64,000 nt of DNA from Panorpa germanica (Eukaryota > Arthropoda > Insecta > Mecoptera > Panorpidae). Below the pieces are notes generated by a model, which was given only the letters and a program-made list of their open reading frames with translations, had not been told where the DNA came from and made no database searches. Location: positions 9,486,001 through 9,550,000 of the forward strand of contig OY783216.1 in NCBI GenBank assembly GCA_963678705.1, read 5' to 3'. This document shows, piece by piece, positions 27,201 through 36,203 of the stretch (its first letter is position 1; each line of letters begins with the position of its first letter). Both the position numbers and the translations under genes were made by a program.

Positions 27201-30200
27201 GAAATTTAATTACGAATTATTTTATTGGATTTAAATGATACACGCCAAAAAGACATCGCTTTGCGACGGGGGTAAACCTTAAACTTTAAAAGAGACTTTA
27301 AAGAGAAAAAAATCTAAGACTTCTAGCATCCCCGGATTTTTCCCTGAATTTCCTGGAAACCCGTAATTTGGGAAAAAATGGAAAAAAGTGAGCCCTTTTT
27401 TGCTGTATTACTTTTAATTCGTAAATTATAGAAAGATGAAATTTTGCATGTGTATTAAGGTATTCAATGCTGACATTTCTCAAAAATTAGAAATTCAAAA
27501 ATTAAAAAAGGGGGGGTTGAAGAAATTCGGGGGCCCGGTAGGAAACGTCAAAGAAAGTTCATATTCTAAATTCTAGAATAATTAAGTATATTATCAATAA
27601 TAGAAAATTCAAAATTTTATTTGGGGGCACGGGGGACAATATTTTTTGAATGTAAAAATGGTGCTAGAAAGTTGAAATTTTGTATATAGGCTAACCTTGG
27701 TAACTTATTTACTAATCAAAAAAAATCCCAAATTTTGAAAAAAAGTTGGTCAAATAACGCATAAATTGAAAATATTTTTTATTTTAATATAAAAAATATA
27801 TTTTTTTGGTCAGTTTATATGAAAAATTAATTGTTATTATATGTAAAATTAATATAGGTCGAGTTTATTTATTATTTCAATTTAAAAATGGAATTAAATT
27901 TTGACATGAAATTCAAGCCACACACAAAAAACAGACGTCGCTTGCGACGGGGGTAAAAGCTAGTATATTATAATGTCCCAGGTGTATATTTGTTTTCTTA
28001 TATTCTTATATGTTTGGTTCAAATTTTGTATGGCATCTCGAAAACGGCTCCAGGGAAGTTTTTAAAAATTTCCTATTTCGTAGAGAAAAAAATTCTAAGA
28101 CTTTTGGCGTCCCTGGATTTTTCCCTGAATTTCCTGGAAATCCGTAATTTTGGAAAAACTGAAAAAAAAGTGATCCCTTTTTTGCTGTATTACTTTTAAG
28201 TCGTAAAAAAAAGAAAGTTGAAATTTTGCATGTGTATTAAGCTATTTAAGGCTGATATTTCTCAAAAATTAGAAATTCAAAAATTGAAAAAGGGGGGGTT
28301 AAAGAAATTCGGGGGCCCGGTAGGAAACTTTGGAGAAAGTTCATATTCTGAATTCTAGAATGATTAAGTATATTATTAATGAAAAAAAATTCAAAATTTC
28401 AAAATTTTATTTGGGGGCACGGGGGCTGTATTTTCCGAGAGTAAAAATTGTGCTAGAAAGTTGAAATTTTGTATATAGCCTAGACCTTGGTAAGTTATTT
28501 ACGAATCGAAAAAAAAAATTCCAAATTTTGAAAAAAAGTTGGTCAAAAAACGCATAAATTGAAAATATTTTTTATTTTTATAAAAAAAATATATTTTTTA
28601 GTCAATTTATATGTGTCAATGTATTTGTGCGAGTTTATTTATTATTTCAATTTAAAAATAGAACAGTGAAATATGAAATTTAATTACGAATTATTTTATT
28701 GGATTCAAATGATACACGCCAAAAAGACGTCGCATTGCGACGGGGGTAAACTCACGTATATTATAATGTCCCAGGTGTATATTTATATTCTTATATGTTT
28801 ATGTCTTTATATGTTTGGTTCGAATTTTGTATAGCATCTCAAAAACGGCTTCAGGGAAGTTTTTAAAAATTTCCTATTTCGTAGAGAAAAAAATTCTAAG
28901 ACTTTTGGCGTCCCCGGATTTTTCCCTGAATTTCCTGGAAACCCGTAATTTTGGAAAAACTGGAAAAAAAGTGATCCCTTTTTTGCTGTATTACTTTTAA
29001 TTCGTATAAGATAGAAAGTTGAAATTTTGCATGTGTATTAAGGTATTCAATGCTGACATTTCTCAAAAATTAGAAATTCAAAAATTGAAAAAGGGGGGGT
29101 TAAAGAAATTCGGGGGCCCGGCAGGGAACTTTGGAGAAAATTCATTTTTTGGATTCTAGAATAATTAAGTATATTATTAATAAAAAAAAATTCAAAATTT
29201 TAAAATTGTATTGGGGGGCACGGGGGCAGTATTTGCCGAGAGTAAAAATTGTGCTAGAAAGTTGAAATTTTGTATATAGGCTAACCTTGGCAACTTATTT
29301 ACGAATCGAAAAAAAAATCCCAAATTTTGAAAAAAAGTTGTTTAAATATCGCATAAATTCAAAATAGTTTTTATTTTGATATAAAAAATGTATTTTTTTA
29401 GTCAGTTTGTATGAAAAATTAATTGTTATTAAATGTTAAATCAATATAGGACGAGTTTATTATTTCAATTTAAAAATGGAATTAAATTTTGACTTAAAAT
29501 TCAAGCCACTCACAAAAAACAAACGTCGCTTGCGACGGGGGTAAAAGCTAGTCTTATATTATAATGTCCGAGGTGTATGTTTGTTTTCTCATATTCTTAT
29601 ATTCTTATATGTTTATATGTTTATATTCTTATATGTTTACGCGATTCGTATGGTAGCTCGAAAACGGCTCCATGGAAGTTTTTAAAAATTTCCTATTTCG
29701 TAGAGAAAAAAATTCTAAGACTTTTGGCGTCCCCGGATTTTCCCCTGAATTTCCTGGAAACCCGTAATTTTGGAAAAACTGGAAAAAAAGTGAACCCTTT
29801 TTTGCTGTATTACTTTTAATTCGTAAAAGAAAGAAAGTTGAAATTTTGCATGTGTATGAAGGTATTTAATGCTGACATTTCTCAAAAATTAGAAATTCAA
29901 AAAGTAAAAAAGGGGGGGTTGAGGAAATTCGGGGGCCCGGTAGGGAACTTTGGAGAAAGTTCATATTCTGGATTCTAGAATAATTAAGTATATTATTAAT
30001 AAAAAAAAATTCAAAATTTCCAAATTTTATTGAGGGGCACGGGGGCAGTATTTGCCGACAGTAAAAATTGTGCTAGAAAGTTGAAATTTTGTATATAGGC
30101 TAACCTTGGTAACTTATTTACGAATCGAAAAAAAAAATCCCAAATTTTGAAAAAAAGTTGGTCAAATAACACATAAATTGAAAATATTTTTTATTTTCAT

Positions 30201-33200
30201 TAAAAAAATATATTTTTTTAGTCAATTTATATGTGTGAATGTATATGTGCGAGTTTATTTATTATTTCAATTTAAAAATAGAACAGTAAAATATGAAATT
30301 TAATTACGAATTATTTTATTGGATTCAAATGATACACGCCAAAAAGACGTTGCATTGCGACGGGGGTAAACTCAAGTATATTATAATGTCCCAAGTGTAT
30401 ATTTATATTCTTATATGTTTATGTGTTTATATGTTTGGTTCGAATTTTTTATGGCATCTCGAAAACGGCTCCAGGGAAGTTTTTAAAAGTTTTCTATTTC
30501 GTAGAGAAAAAAATTCTAAGACTTTTGGGGTCCCCGGATTTTTCCCTGAATTTTCTGGAAACCCGTAATTTTGGAAAAACTGGAAAAAAAGTGATCCCTT
30601 TTTTGCTGTATTACTTTTAATTTGTAAAAGATAGAAAGTTGAAATTTTGCATGTGTATTAAGGTATTCAATGCTGATAATTCTCAAAAATTAGAAATTCA
30701 AAAAGTGAAAAAGGGGGGGTTAAAGAAATTCGGGGGCACGGTAGGGAACTTTGGAGAAAGTTAATATTCTATATTCTAGAATAATTAAGTATATTATTAA
30801 TAAAAAAAGAATTCAAAATTTCAAAATTTTATTGCGGGGCACGAGGGCACTCTTTGCCGAGAGTAAAAATTGTGCTAGAAAGTTGAAATTTTGTATATAG
30901 GCTAACCTTGGTAACTTATTTACGAATCGAAAAAAAATTCCCAAATTTTGAAAAAAAGTTGTTCAAATAACGCATAAATTCGAAATATTTTTTGTTTTGA
31001 TATAAAAAATGTATTTTCTTAGTCAGTTTGTATAAAAAATTAATTGTTATTAAATGTAAAATCAATATAGGACGAGTTAATTTATTATTTCAATTTAAAA
31101 ATGGAATTAAATTTTGACATGAAATTCAAGCCACTCACAAAAAACAGACGTCGCTTGCGACGGGGGTAAAAGCTAGTGCTTTATACTTCCCATCTCTGTT
31201 TTACACTAGAGATCTCTATTCATAAACCATTATATACGACAAATCATATTATTTCTTCTTCTACTCCTTATTATTGCTTTATGCTCTAAAGCTAAATTCT
31301 TAAATGACTGAATTACTTACTCAAGATTGCTAAACTTTGCGATTATTGTTATACTAATGCCCTCTATTAAATCTGTATGTAAACTATACATCTAACTAAG
31401 TTTTAAACAACAATAGGAGTTGTAACTTTTTCGCGAATTATACATTAATTACCGCTTATATTTGCAGACATAGCAAAGACAATAATGTCATCTAAAGGTC
31501 CTTTATAATCCTGAACTTTTTCTGGTTGAAAAGTTAATTTGTCAGTCGCTAAATATCTCAAATCAATCAATACAGCTGAGTGGACCATTGGAACTTTATG
31601 GATATCGATATTTTTTCGTTCTAATATAGGTTTGTACTCATCGGTTCTTTGATAATAGTATTCCTCAGTCATACCGCACCTGGAATGTAAAAATGATATA
31701 GTATCCATATATATATTATCCTAAACATCTGCGGCAATAACTCGGCATCTATCTAATGTAATTGATTTTGTTTCAGGTAGAAAACCAAGTTGAAAATCTT
31801 ATCGTACGTGGTGCCGATGCTTGTGATGGCCACTTGTGCACATTTATAATTGAATTTAAATACTCATATATAATTACCAAAAATTTGAGTACATTCCATC
31901 TGATTTTAACATTGGTGACACTATTGATACTTGTTCATCAATAAGTTCTTTTAGCACATCAGGATTCGTTAGAAAAACATCAGCATCAAGGAACTACAAC
32001 AAAATATTTAGTATATTTATTTATAGTTTACAGTTTATCACAATGTATACAACTTTACAGGTAGAGAGAGAAAGTGAAAGAGGCAGAAAGGGACAGATAG
32101 TACCAGTAATGCACCAGTAACGAAGATTTATAAGTAAAAAGCGGAAGAAACGGAACGGAAAAAAGGGAGCAGTATAAAATTAGATTAATAATTCATTTTA
32201 TAACAGTGCAGTGATGTTTGTATATAGTCAAGAACTTACAAATAAATAATCAGCCCACATTTTCCGAGCTTGCTTCAAGGCTTTTTCCTTTAAGGATATG
32301 ACATGCTTGAAACGACTTGGAGGCCAATGAGCGGGACCGTCTTCATCTTCAAGATGACCTTTAGTTTCATCAACCATTTTATAAACTACATTATATTTAG
32401 ATGACACTTTATCAATAAATTTATTAAGTACTTCAGCCGAGTTGTCTTCGTTATGATCGCTTTGAAACCTGAGATAATAATTCTTTTTAGTAGAGTAATG
32501 AAAATTAGACAATTAAAATTTAAGCAAATGTCAAAGTAACTGCATCCTCGTTTGAATCTTTAATTAAATGTTTGTTGTACATAGTAATAAACAGATGGCG
32601 CTAGGTGTCAGATAAATTAATTGTGAACTAAACTAAATAAAATATTATTTGAAAAATATAAATTTGATAACCTCGTCATATTAACAATTAATTTAGCTTC
32701 AGTACTCTTTAGTTTGTTTACCTATTGTTTAAATTCTGTTTAATTATTTATAAAAATAACAATACTGTAACAAATTATGGTTACAACTTATGCAAAGTTT
32801 AATTTGAAATGTGTTACGATATTAAAGTTTCTTTTTATAAATGTAAGCTAGATATCAAAAAAACAAGAAGGCGAAGAATACGATAAATATATACATAGAT
32901 AATTATAAATGTTATCTTTTTGTTATCTATAAACTTATCTTTATACAATTCGAGCACTGGTTTCTATGAAAAAAAAAACTAACACGACGGACTCTACCTG
33001 CTCTTGCACATGTGCAAACTGACAGTTTGTCTTTCGCTGGCAAACTTTGTGTATGTCAACCTTCCCTAACCTTATTTAGATTATCAGTTTTTCAATAATT
33101 GTCAAAGAAAAAGTGATTGAAAATTATTTAAAACTCACCATAAAGATATTCGGTCTTTTGGATAATTTAAATTATCCAATAAGCTTAGAAAATAAGGTAA

Positions 33201-33338
33201 AGTATGAGCTTTATTTCTAATTAAAGTAACAATTAAAATAGTAGGTTGTTTTTTAAAAGTGTTCGTCAAATTTTCACAATTTAAAACTCCACATAATATA
33301 TTTATAATTAACATTGGAATTAAAAGTTTCATATACAT
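15273..33338 (-). CDS. COLGALT1: Procollagen galactosyltransferase (COLGALT/GLT25D), N-terminal 360 residues
   Basis: The enzyme transfers galactose to hydroxylysine of collagens in the ER lumen. Exons on the minus strand: 33139-33338, 32240-32468, 31878-31993, 31453-31679, 15472-15652 and 15273-15401; all phases match. A signal peptide (LLIPMLIINILCGV) starts the protein. PTILIVTLIRNKAHTLPYFL and SDHNEDNSAEVL match the family's N-terminal glycosyltransferase domain, FLDADVFLTNP carries the DxD metal-binding motif, and SNFWCGMTEEYYYQRT follows. The last exon, DKLQFSEVYMINLKRRPERR to VDGR, opens the C-terminal GT25 domain. It ends with a good donor (gtatga), but no continuation was found. Vertebrate COLGALT1 is about 620 residues, so roughly 260 are missing. 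The intron between exons 4 and 5 is 15.8 kb and holds the Helitron-like array. The start is divergent from MOB1. Confidence 0.88.
16056..19926 (+). repeat. Helitron-like unit A1 with embedded LINE
   Basis: 3871 bp, from tctacttattataatgttcg to the hairpin CGTCGCTTTGCGACG plus GGGCGAAGCGCTAG. The motif TTCAGTAGCGG or close variants recurs inside at about 16454, 16697, 16941, 17194, 17361 and 17521, giving a ~244-bp then ~165-bp internal period. Runs of five or six G stand out on the plus strand. A TTTA/TA microsatellite sits near the 5' end (16140-16170). A LINE fragment occupies about 18548-19845. Confidence 0.7.
18548..19845 (+). pseudogene. 5'-truncated LINE reverse transcriptase remnant inside unit A1
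   Basis: The frame at 18604-19005 holds an RT core with the catalytic YADD box (TLAYADDIVLLAKREGELQE), then KGLELNVEKTKIMVFKKGGG and FKYLGYTF. A frameshift near 18960 moves the reading into the 18939-19127 frame (WGWKEQEKLARIQVRYIKW), where stops interrupt it. A C-terminal piece at 19460-19738 has RRIARFRLGNE and the knuckle CRVCGAKDETLEHIKFEG, whose last Cys is replaced by Gly. The 3' end has a GCCGAAAGGC hairpin before caataaac. Unit A3 lacks this insert, so its borders can be read by comparison. The copy is inactive. Similar RT sequences are common in hymenopteran genomes. Confidence 0.8.
19927..23796 (+). repeat. Helitron-like unit A2 with embedded LINE
   Basis: 3870 bp and nearly identical to A1 by eye along its whole length, including the LINE at the same site. 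Differences are scattered substitutions and changes in simple repeats (TA run at about 20002-20015, G run near 22463). It joins A1 directly at CTAG|TCTACT, which shows a tandem duplication that happened after the LINE inserted. Confidence 0.75.
22412..23714 (+). pseudogene. 5'-truncated LINE reverse transcriptase remnant inside unit A2
   Basis: Second copy of the LINE in A1. RT frame 22402-22698 (YADD box) is followed by a shift, then an open frame at 22796-23170 (RIWMFDRLIASMMLYGAEVW, GWKEQEKLARIQVRYIKWLL) longer than in copy 1, then 23329-23607 with the complete knuckle CRVCGAEDETLEHIKFEC. Copy 2 is therefore slightly less decayed than copy 1 but still broken. The shared borders show one insertion event followed by duplication. 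Confidence 0.8.
23797..26456 (+). repeat. Helitron-like unit A3 without the LINE
   Basis: 2660 bp, with the same start and the same 3' hairpin and CTAG end as A1 and A2 but more diverged from them, and lacking the LINE. At 26310-26400 it has an uninterrupted stretch (aataatattttgcatta, then ttttcaatttagcaa) where the others carry the insert, so it represents the older, empty form. A G run of about ten occurs near 24802. Confidence 0.7.
26457..27275 (+). repeat. Hybrid A/B unit at the switch between array types
   Basis: The first ~310 bp follow the A consensus (tctactattataatgttcg to aaatttggtgtgtgtatt). From about 26767 the sequence follows the B consensus (ggtattcaatgctgacattt). It ends in the hairpin gacatcgctttgcgacgggg without CTAG. 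This is a recombinant or template-switch junction linking the two families, which are themselves alignable in their 5' parts (aaacggc, ttctaagacttt, cctgaatttcc). Confidence 0.6.
27276..27963 (+). repeat. B-type unit B5, 5' end shortened
   Basis: About 690 bp. It lacks the first ~110 bp of the B consensus, starting near cttaaactttaaaagagact, and ends with the hairpin gacgtcgcttgcgacggggg and aaaagCTAG. The body has the two G-rich blocks shared by B units (aaagggggggttgaagaaat and ttgggggcacgggggacaat). Confidence 0.6.
27964..28756 (+). repeat. B-type unit B6, degenerate 3' end
   Basis: 793 bp. It begins tatattataatgtcccaggt and ends with the hairpin gacgtcgcattgcgacgggg and aaactcacg in place of CTAG. 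Together with B7 it forms a ~1.6-kb dimer that recurs as B8+B9. Confidence 0.65.
28757..29551 (+). repeat. B-type unit B7, CTAG end
   Basis: 795 bp. It begins tatattataatgtcccaggt and ends with the hairpin cgtcgcttgcgacgggggta and aaagCTAG. This is the second half of the first B dimer. Confidence 0.65.
29552..30376 (+). repeat. B-type unit B8, degenerate 3' end
   Basis: 825 bp. It begins tcttatattataatgtccga with TC restored, followed by an expanded ttatatt/ttatatg minisatellite (29586-29640). It ends with gacgttgcattgcgacgggg and aaactcaag. First half of the second B dimer. Confidence 0.65.
30377..31176 (+). repeat. B-type unit B9, last unit of the array
   Basis: 800 bp. It begins tatattataatgtcccaagt and ends with gacgtcgcttgcgacggggg and aaaagCTAG, immediately followed by the T of unique intron sequence. 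It marks the right border of the array, 276 bp from COLGALT exon 4. Confidence 0.65.
32060..32175. repeat. Purine-rich stretch in a COLGALT intron
   Basis: The sequence ggtagagagagaaagtgaaa to gaacggaaaaaagggagcag is strongly purine-rich and similar in composition to the 3' part of the LINE copies in the array. It may be a decayed LINE fragment; alignment would be needed to say. Confidence 0.3.
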
Positions 33339-34253
33339 TTTCTTTATAATTAATGTTTACACATTCGTCGTTTGTAAAATACTAAGTTAATAGTTTTAAC
33401 ATGCACAAATGCATTACAATTCGAGAGCCGCCATGTTGTACGAGATTATGGATGACGAGGCGAAGTTACTAACATTTGAATTAATTTAATTTTTATACAT
33501 TATAGAATTGAGTTTTCTTGTCAAAGTATGAATCCTTTGATCTACAACATAGTATTTTAAAAATATTTAACAAAATGAACTAATAACTATTGTTAAAATC
33601 CGTGCATCGAAAACAACCAGTGTGTAATAGAAGTGTATGTTGTCATAAAAGTAAACAAATTCTTTGTCTTAACTTTTCTTTATTGCATTTAAAAAAATTT
33701 GCTTTGAATTGAAAATTTTCTTTAAATTGTTTATAAAATACTAATGTACACCAAGTTATTAACATAACATTATAATAAATTTATACAAATAATTCATTTG
33801 ACATTTGTCAGCAACTTTATACATTTTAGTTTTGTGTATTATTAACAAAGGTTATGTTGTGAGTGTCAACTTCTTATCTATGCGATAATAATATTAGCTA
33901 TAGTGTATACATAGTTATGTTATAGTTAAAAAAATATTATGAGGTTTGTGGTTAAATTATTTCTGTTTATCAATTAGTAATTTCTATCGTCTATCTGTTC
34001 CTTTCCTTCTGGAAGTTTTTACATTCACTGATAGCTGCTTCTGTCAAACTCAAAAGCCATTACGCCCAGGTCACCATTATATCTATTTTTAGCAATATAA
34101 AATATTCGTAATAGAAAGATTTGGATAAGAATTTAATAACGAAAACTTGGCTATAAATAACGTGTTTTTGTTTATTGTTACAGTTAATTAATAATACGAT
34201 ATCAACAAAGTTTTAAAATTAAACTCGAAAGTATCTGTGGCATCAAACGAAGC
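33339..34253. promoter_or_regulatory. Shared upstream region of COLGALT (-) and MOB1 (+)
   Basis: 915 bp separate two divergent start codons, so this region should hold both promoters. A good splice acceptor (tttattgttacag ending at 34183) before the MOB1 ATG suggests a 5' UTR intron with the first non-coding exon upstream. No TATA box is placed convincingly. No ORF is present. Confidence 0.5.
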
Positions 34254-34898
34254 ATGAGTTTTTTGTTTGGGAGTAGGTCTTGCAAGACCTTTAAACCTAA
34301 GAAAAACATCCCAGAAGGTACCCATCAGTATGATTTGATGAAACACGCTGCAGCCACACTAGGATCGGGAAATCTACGTTTAGCAGTAATGTTACCAGAA
34401 GGAGAAGACCTTAACGAATGGGTTGCTGTCAATACTGTAGACTTCTTTAATCAGATAAATATGTTATATGGTACAATTACAGACTTCTGCACAGAGGAAT
34501 CATGCGCTATAATGTCAGCTGGTCCAAAATATGAATATCACTGGGCTGATGGGCACACTGTAAAGAAGCCAATCAAGTGTTCAGCACCAAAATACATAGA
34601 TTATCTAATGACATGGGTTCAAGATCAGTTAGACGATGAAACTATGTTCCCATCAAAAATTGGAGTTCCTTTCCCGAAGAATTTCTTAACTATTGCAAAA
34701 ACAATTCTGAAACGCTTGTTTAGGGTTTATGCACATATATATCATCAACATTTCAGCGAAGTTGTACAACTGGGTGAGGAAGCACATCTCAACACAAGTT
34801 TCAAACATTTTATTTTCTTTGTTCAGGAGTTCAATTTGATTGATAGGCGCGAGTTAGCCCCATTACAAGAGCTTATTGAAAAATTAACGACTAACTAA
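34254..34898 (+). CDS. mats: MOB kinase activator 1 (mats)
   Basis: An intact 214-residue single-exon coding frame and a near-perfect MOB1 family member (MSFLFGSRS..KTFKPKKNIPEG). MOB1 binds and activates the LATS/Warts and NDR kinases in the Hippo growth-control pathway. The zinc site is complete: Cys79 and Cys84 (FCTEESC) with His161 and His166 (YAHIYHQHF). The Hippo-kinase phosphorylation sites Thr12 and Thr35 are also present. The start is fixed by the conserved N-terminus. The length equals the usual 210-220 residues. It is transcribed away from COLGALT, and AATAAA-type signals follow within about 260 bp. Confidence 0.97.
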   Translation: MSFLFGSRSCKTFKPKKNIPEGTHQYDLMKHAAATLGSGNLRLAVMLPEGEDLNEWVAVNTVDFFNQINMLYGTITDFCTEESCAIMSAGPKYEYHWADGHTVKKPIKCSAPKYIDYLMTWVQDQLDDETMFPSKIGVPFPKNFLTIAKTILKRLFRVYAHIYHQHFSEVVQLGEEAHLNTSFKHFIFFVQEFNLIDRRELAPLQELIEKLTTN

Positions 34899-35235
34899 CT
34901 AAACGTAAATGATTTTCACACAAACAAATATTATTTAAATATAAATGAAATATAGAGCTTATAATCTTTAGAATTTTACAAACTTAGAGTAAAAATATCT
35001 ATTTTAAAATTAAGGCTATGATACTGGAAAATTATTCATATTTCTATATCATATAAGATGATTGTTATTTTTGTATATGTTTTGCTTATGACCAAGAAGA
35101 TGTATTTATTTTAAGTAAAATCAAATTACTGTAATTTATTTCGAATTAGTTTACTAATAAATATAGCTTACATTGATATTGATAGTTTATATTTATTATA
35201 CCAGTAAAATACTTGATTTGTCGATTATGTACAAG

Positions 35236-35326
35236 TGGAGGGTGCTGTCGGGAATTTCCGGGATATATTTTTACGTCCCGTTTCTTTACCATCCACAGCG
35301 CTCTAGGAATCCCCGTCAGCACCCCC
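35236..35326. repeat. Small fold-back element with GC-rich arms
   Basis: The left arm ggagggtgctgtcgggaatt (from 35237) is imperfectly complementary to the right arm aatccccgtcagcaccccct (to 35327), with about 45 bp between them. It stands out as GC-rich in AT-rich DNA. It is probably a tiny MITE; it could also form a transcribed hairpin. Confidence 0.5.
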
Positions 35327-35368
35327 TATATGTAATACTCAATATGGTTTATTCTAAGCAATTGAAGA

Positions 35369-35570
35369 CTTACCTGACATTTCTTAACTTCTGACGATTT
35401 TTCAAAGGCCTATATTTTTTAAACTAAGCTATGTAAGTTTACGCAAAACTATCAGAAGACCTTAAATAAAGAGCAAAATAGATTCCATACCTTGAAACTG
35501 GCATAAGTAGCCTAATTTTTAAAATATAGGCATTTGAAAAATCGTCAGAAGGTATCAGACGTCAGGTAAG
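35369..35570. repeat. MITE-like palindrome, family zeta
   Basis: About 202 bp with terminal inverted repeats cttacctgac / gtcaggtaag and longer arms (ttctgacgatttttcaaagg against catttgaaaaatcgtcagaa). No coding capacity. Confidence 0.7.
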
Positions 35571-36203
35571 CAGCTACAAAATAAGCCCCTAAATGTTATA
35601 AAGAACTCAAAATTATTCTTTTCGAAATTAAGATATAAATTCAGATCAGACAAAGTAGTGTTTATCAATACTGTATTTATCTAAATACAATGTCTCGTTC
35701 AAATGAACAGCATTTCGTTTTAATGAGTGCGAGTGATTTCGAATTCAAGATATATTATTCAGCATATTGAAAATAAAACAATTCGGGATGAAATGTATTT
35801 CACCAAATGTTTTTCATATTGTTTACTGTACTTCTTCATTTCAGAGATTAATAACATTCCCATCATAATTTTTTTTGTGTAACAAAAGTCACAGCTTTCA
35901 TATGTTAGAGATAACGGAGAAATGAAATATATTATTAATCATGTAATTAGAACTTTACCTAATTAATAATAATTATTGTGTTGTTTTAATGAGTAAGAAT
36001 TTTGAATATCAGAGTAGCCAACATTGAAAACTTTCTCTGAAAGTGTGAAGATTTGTTTGAGTTGTTTGGTGATTTGTTGGTGACTTCAGTGATATTAGCG
36101 GTATGAGTTCTAATTTTTGACATGTGGATTTTTCTTAGCTTATTATAAATTATTATGGTTTAAAGATATAATTTAAAATAGTTTAATATAACTTTTACAA
36201 TAA

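Larger units (their letters stand above)
16056..31176 (+). mobile_element. 15.1-kb tandem array of Helitron-like units inside a COLGALT intron
   Basis: Nine head-to-tail units follow each other. Most begin TC or T(A)TATTATAATGT and end in a hairpin (CGTCGC-TTT-GCGACG or a variant) followed by GGGG and CTAG. The whole block starts at TC (16056) preceded by A (16055) and ends CTAG (31176) followed by T (31177). This fits the Helitron rules: 5' TC, 3' hairpin plus CTRR, insertion between A and T, no inverted repeats. Three A-type units (3871, 3870 and 2660 bp), one A/B hybrid and five B-type units (about 690-825 bp) make the array. No Rep/helicase gene is present, so the elements are non-autonomous. 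Rolling-circle replication is a known source of such tandem arrays; an ordinary satellite expansion is the alternative. Confidence 0.6.
34899..36203. other. Intergenic DNA between MOB1 and DIS3
   Basis: Contains the MOB1 3' UTR, two small fold-back elements (35236-35326 and 35369-35570) and, toward 36000-36200, the probable DIS3 promoter. No further gene is seen. Confidence 0.6.

Noticed and set aside
27990-30620. Similar short frames in each B unit (for example 27990-28199, 28815-29000, 30423-30620)
   Set aside because: Their likeness reflects repeat-unit identity. They are not placed or bounded like genes, and changes between units alter start and length.
16056-31176. CRISPR array or centromeric satellite as an explanation for the tandem repeats
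   Set aside because: Units are far too long and have no short spacer pattern for CRISPR. The borders obey Helitron insertion rules and the block sits in a gene intron, so a centromeric satellite is less likely.
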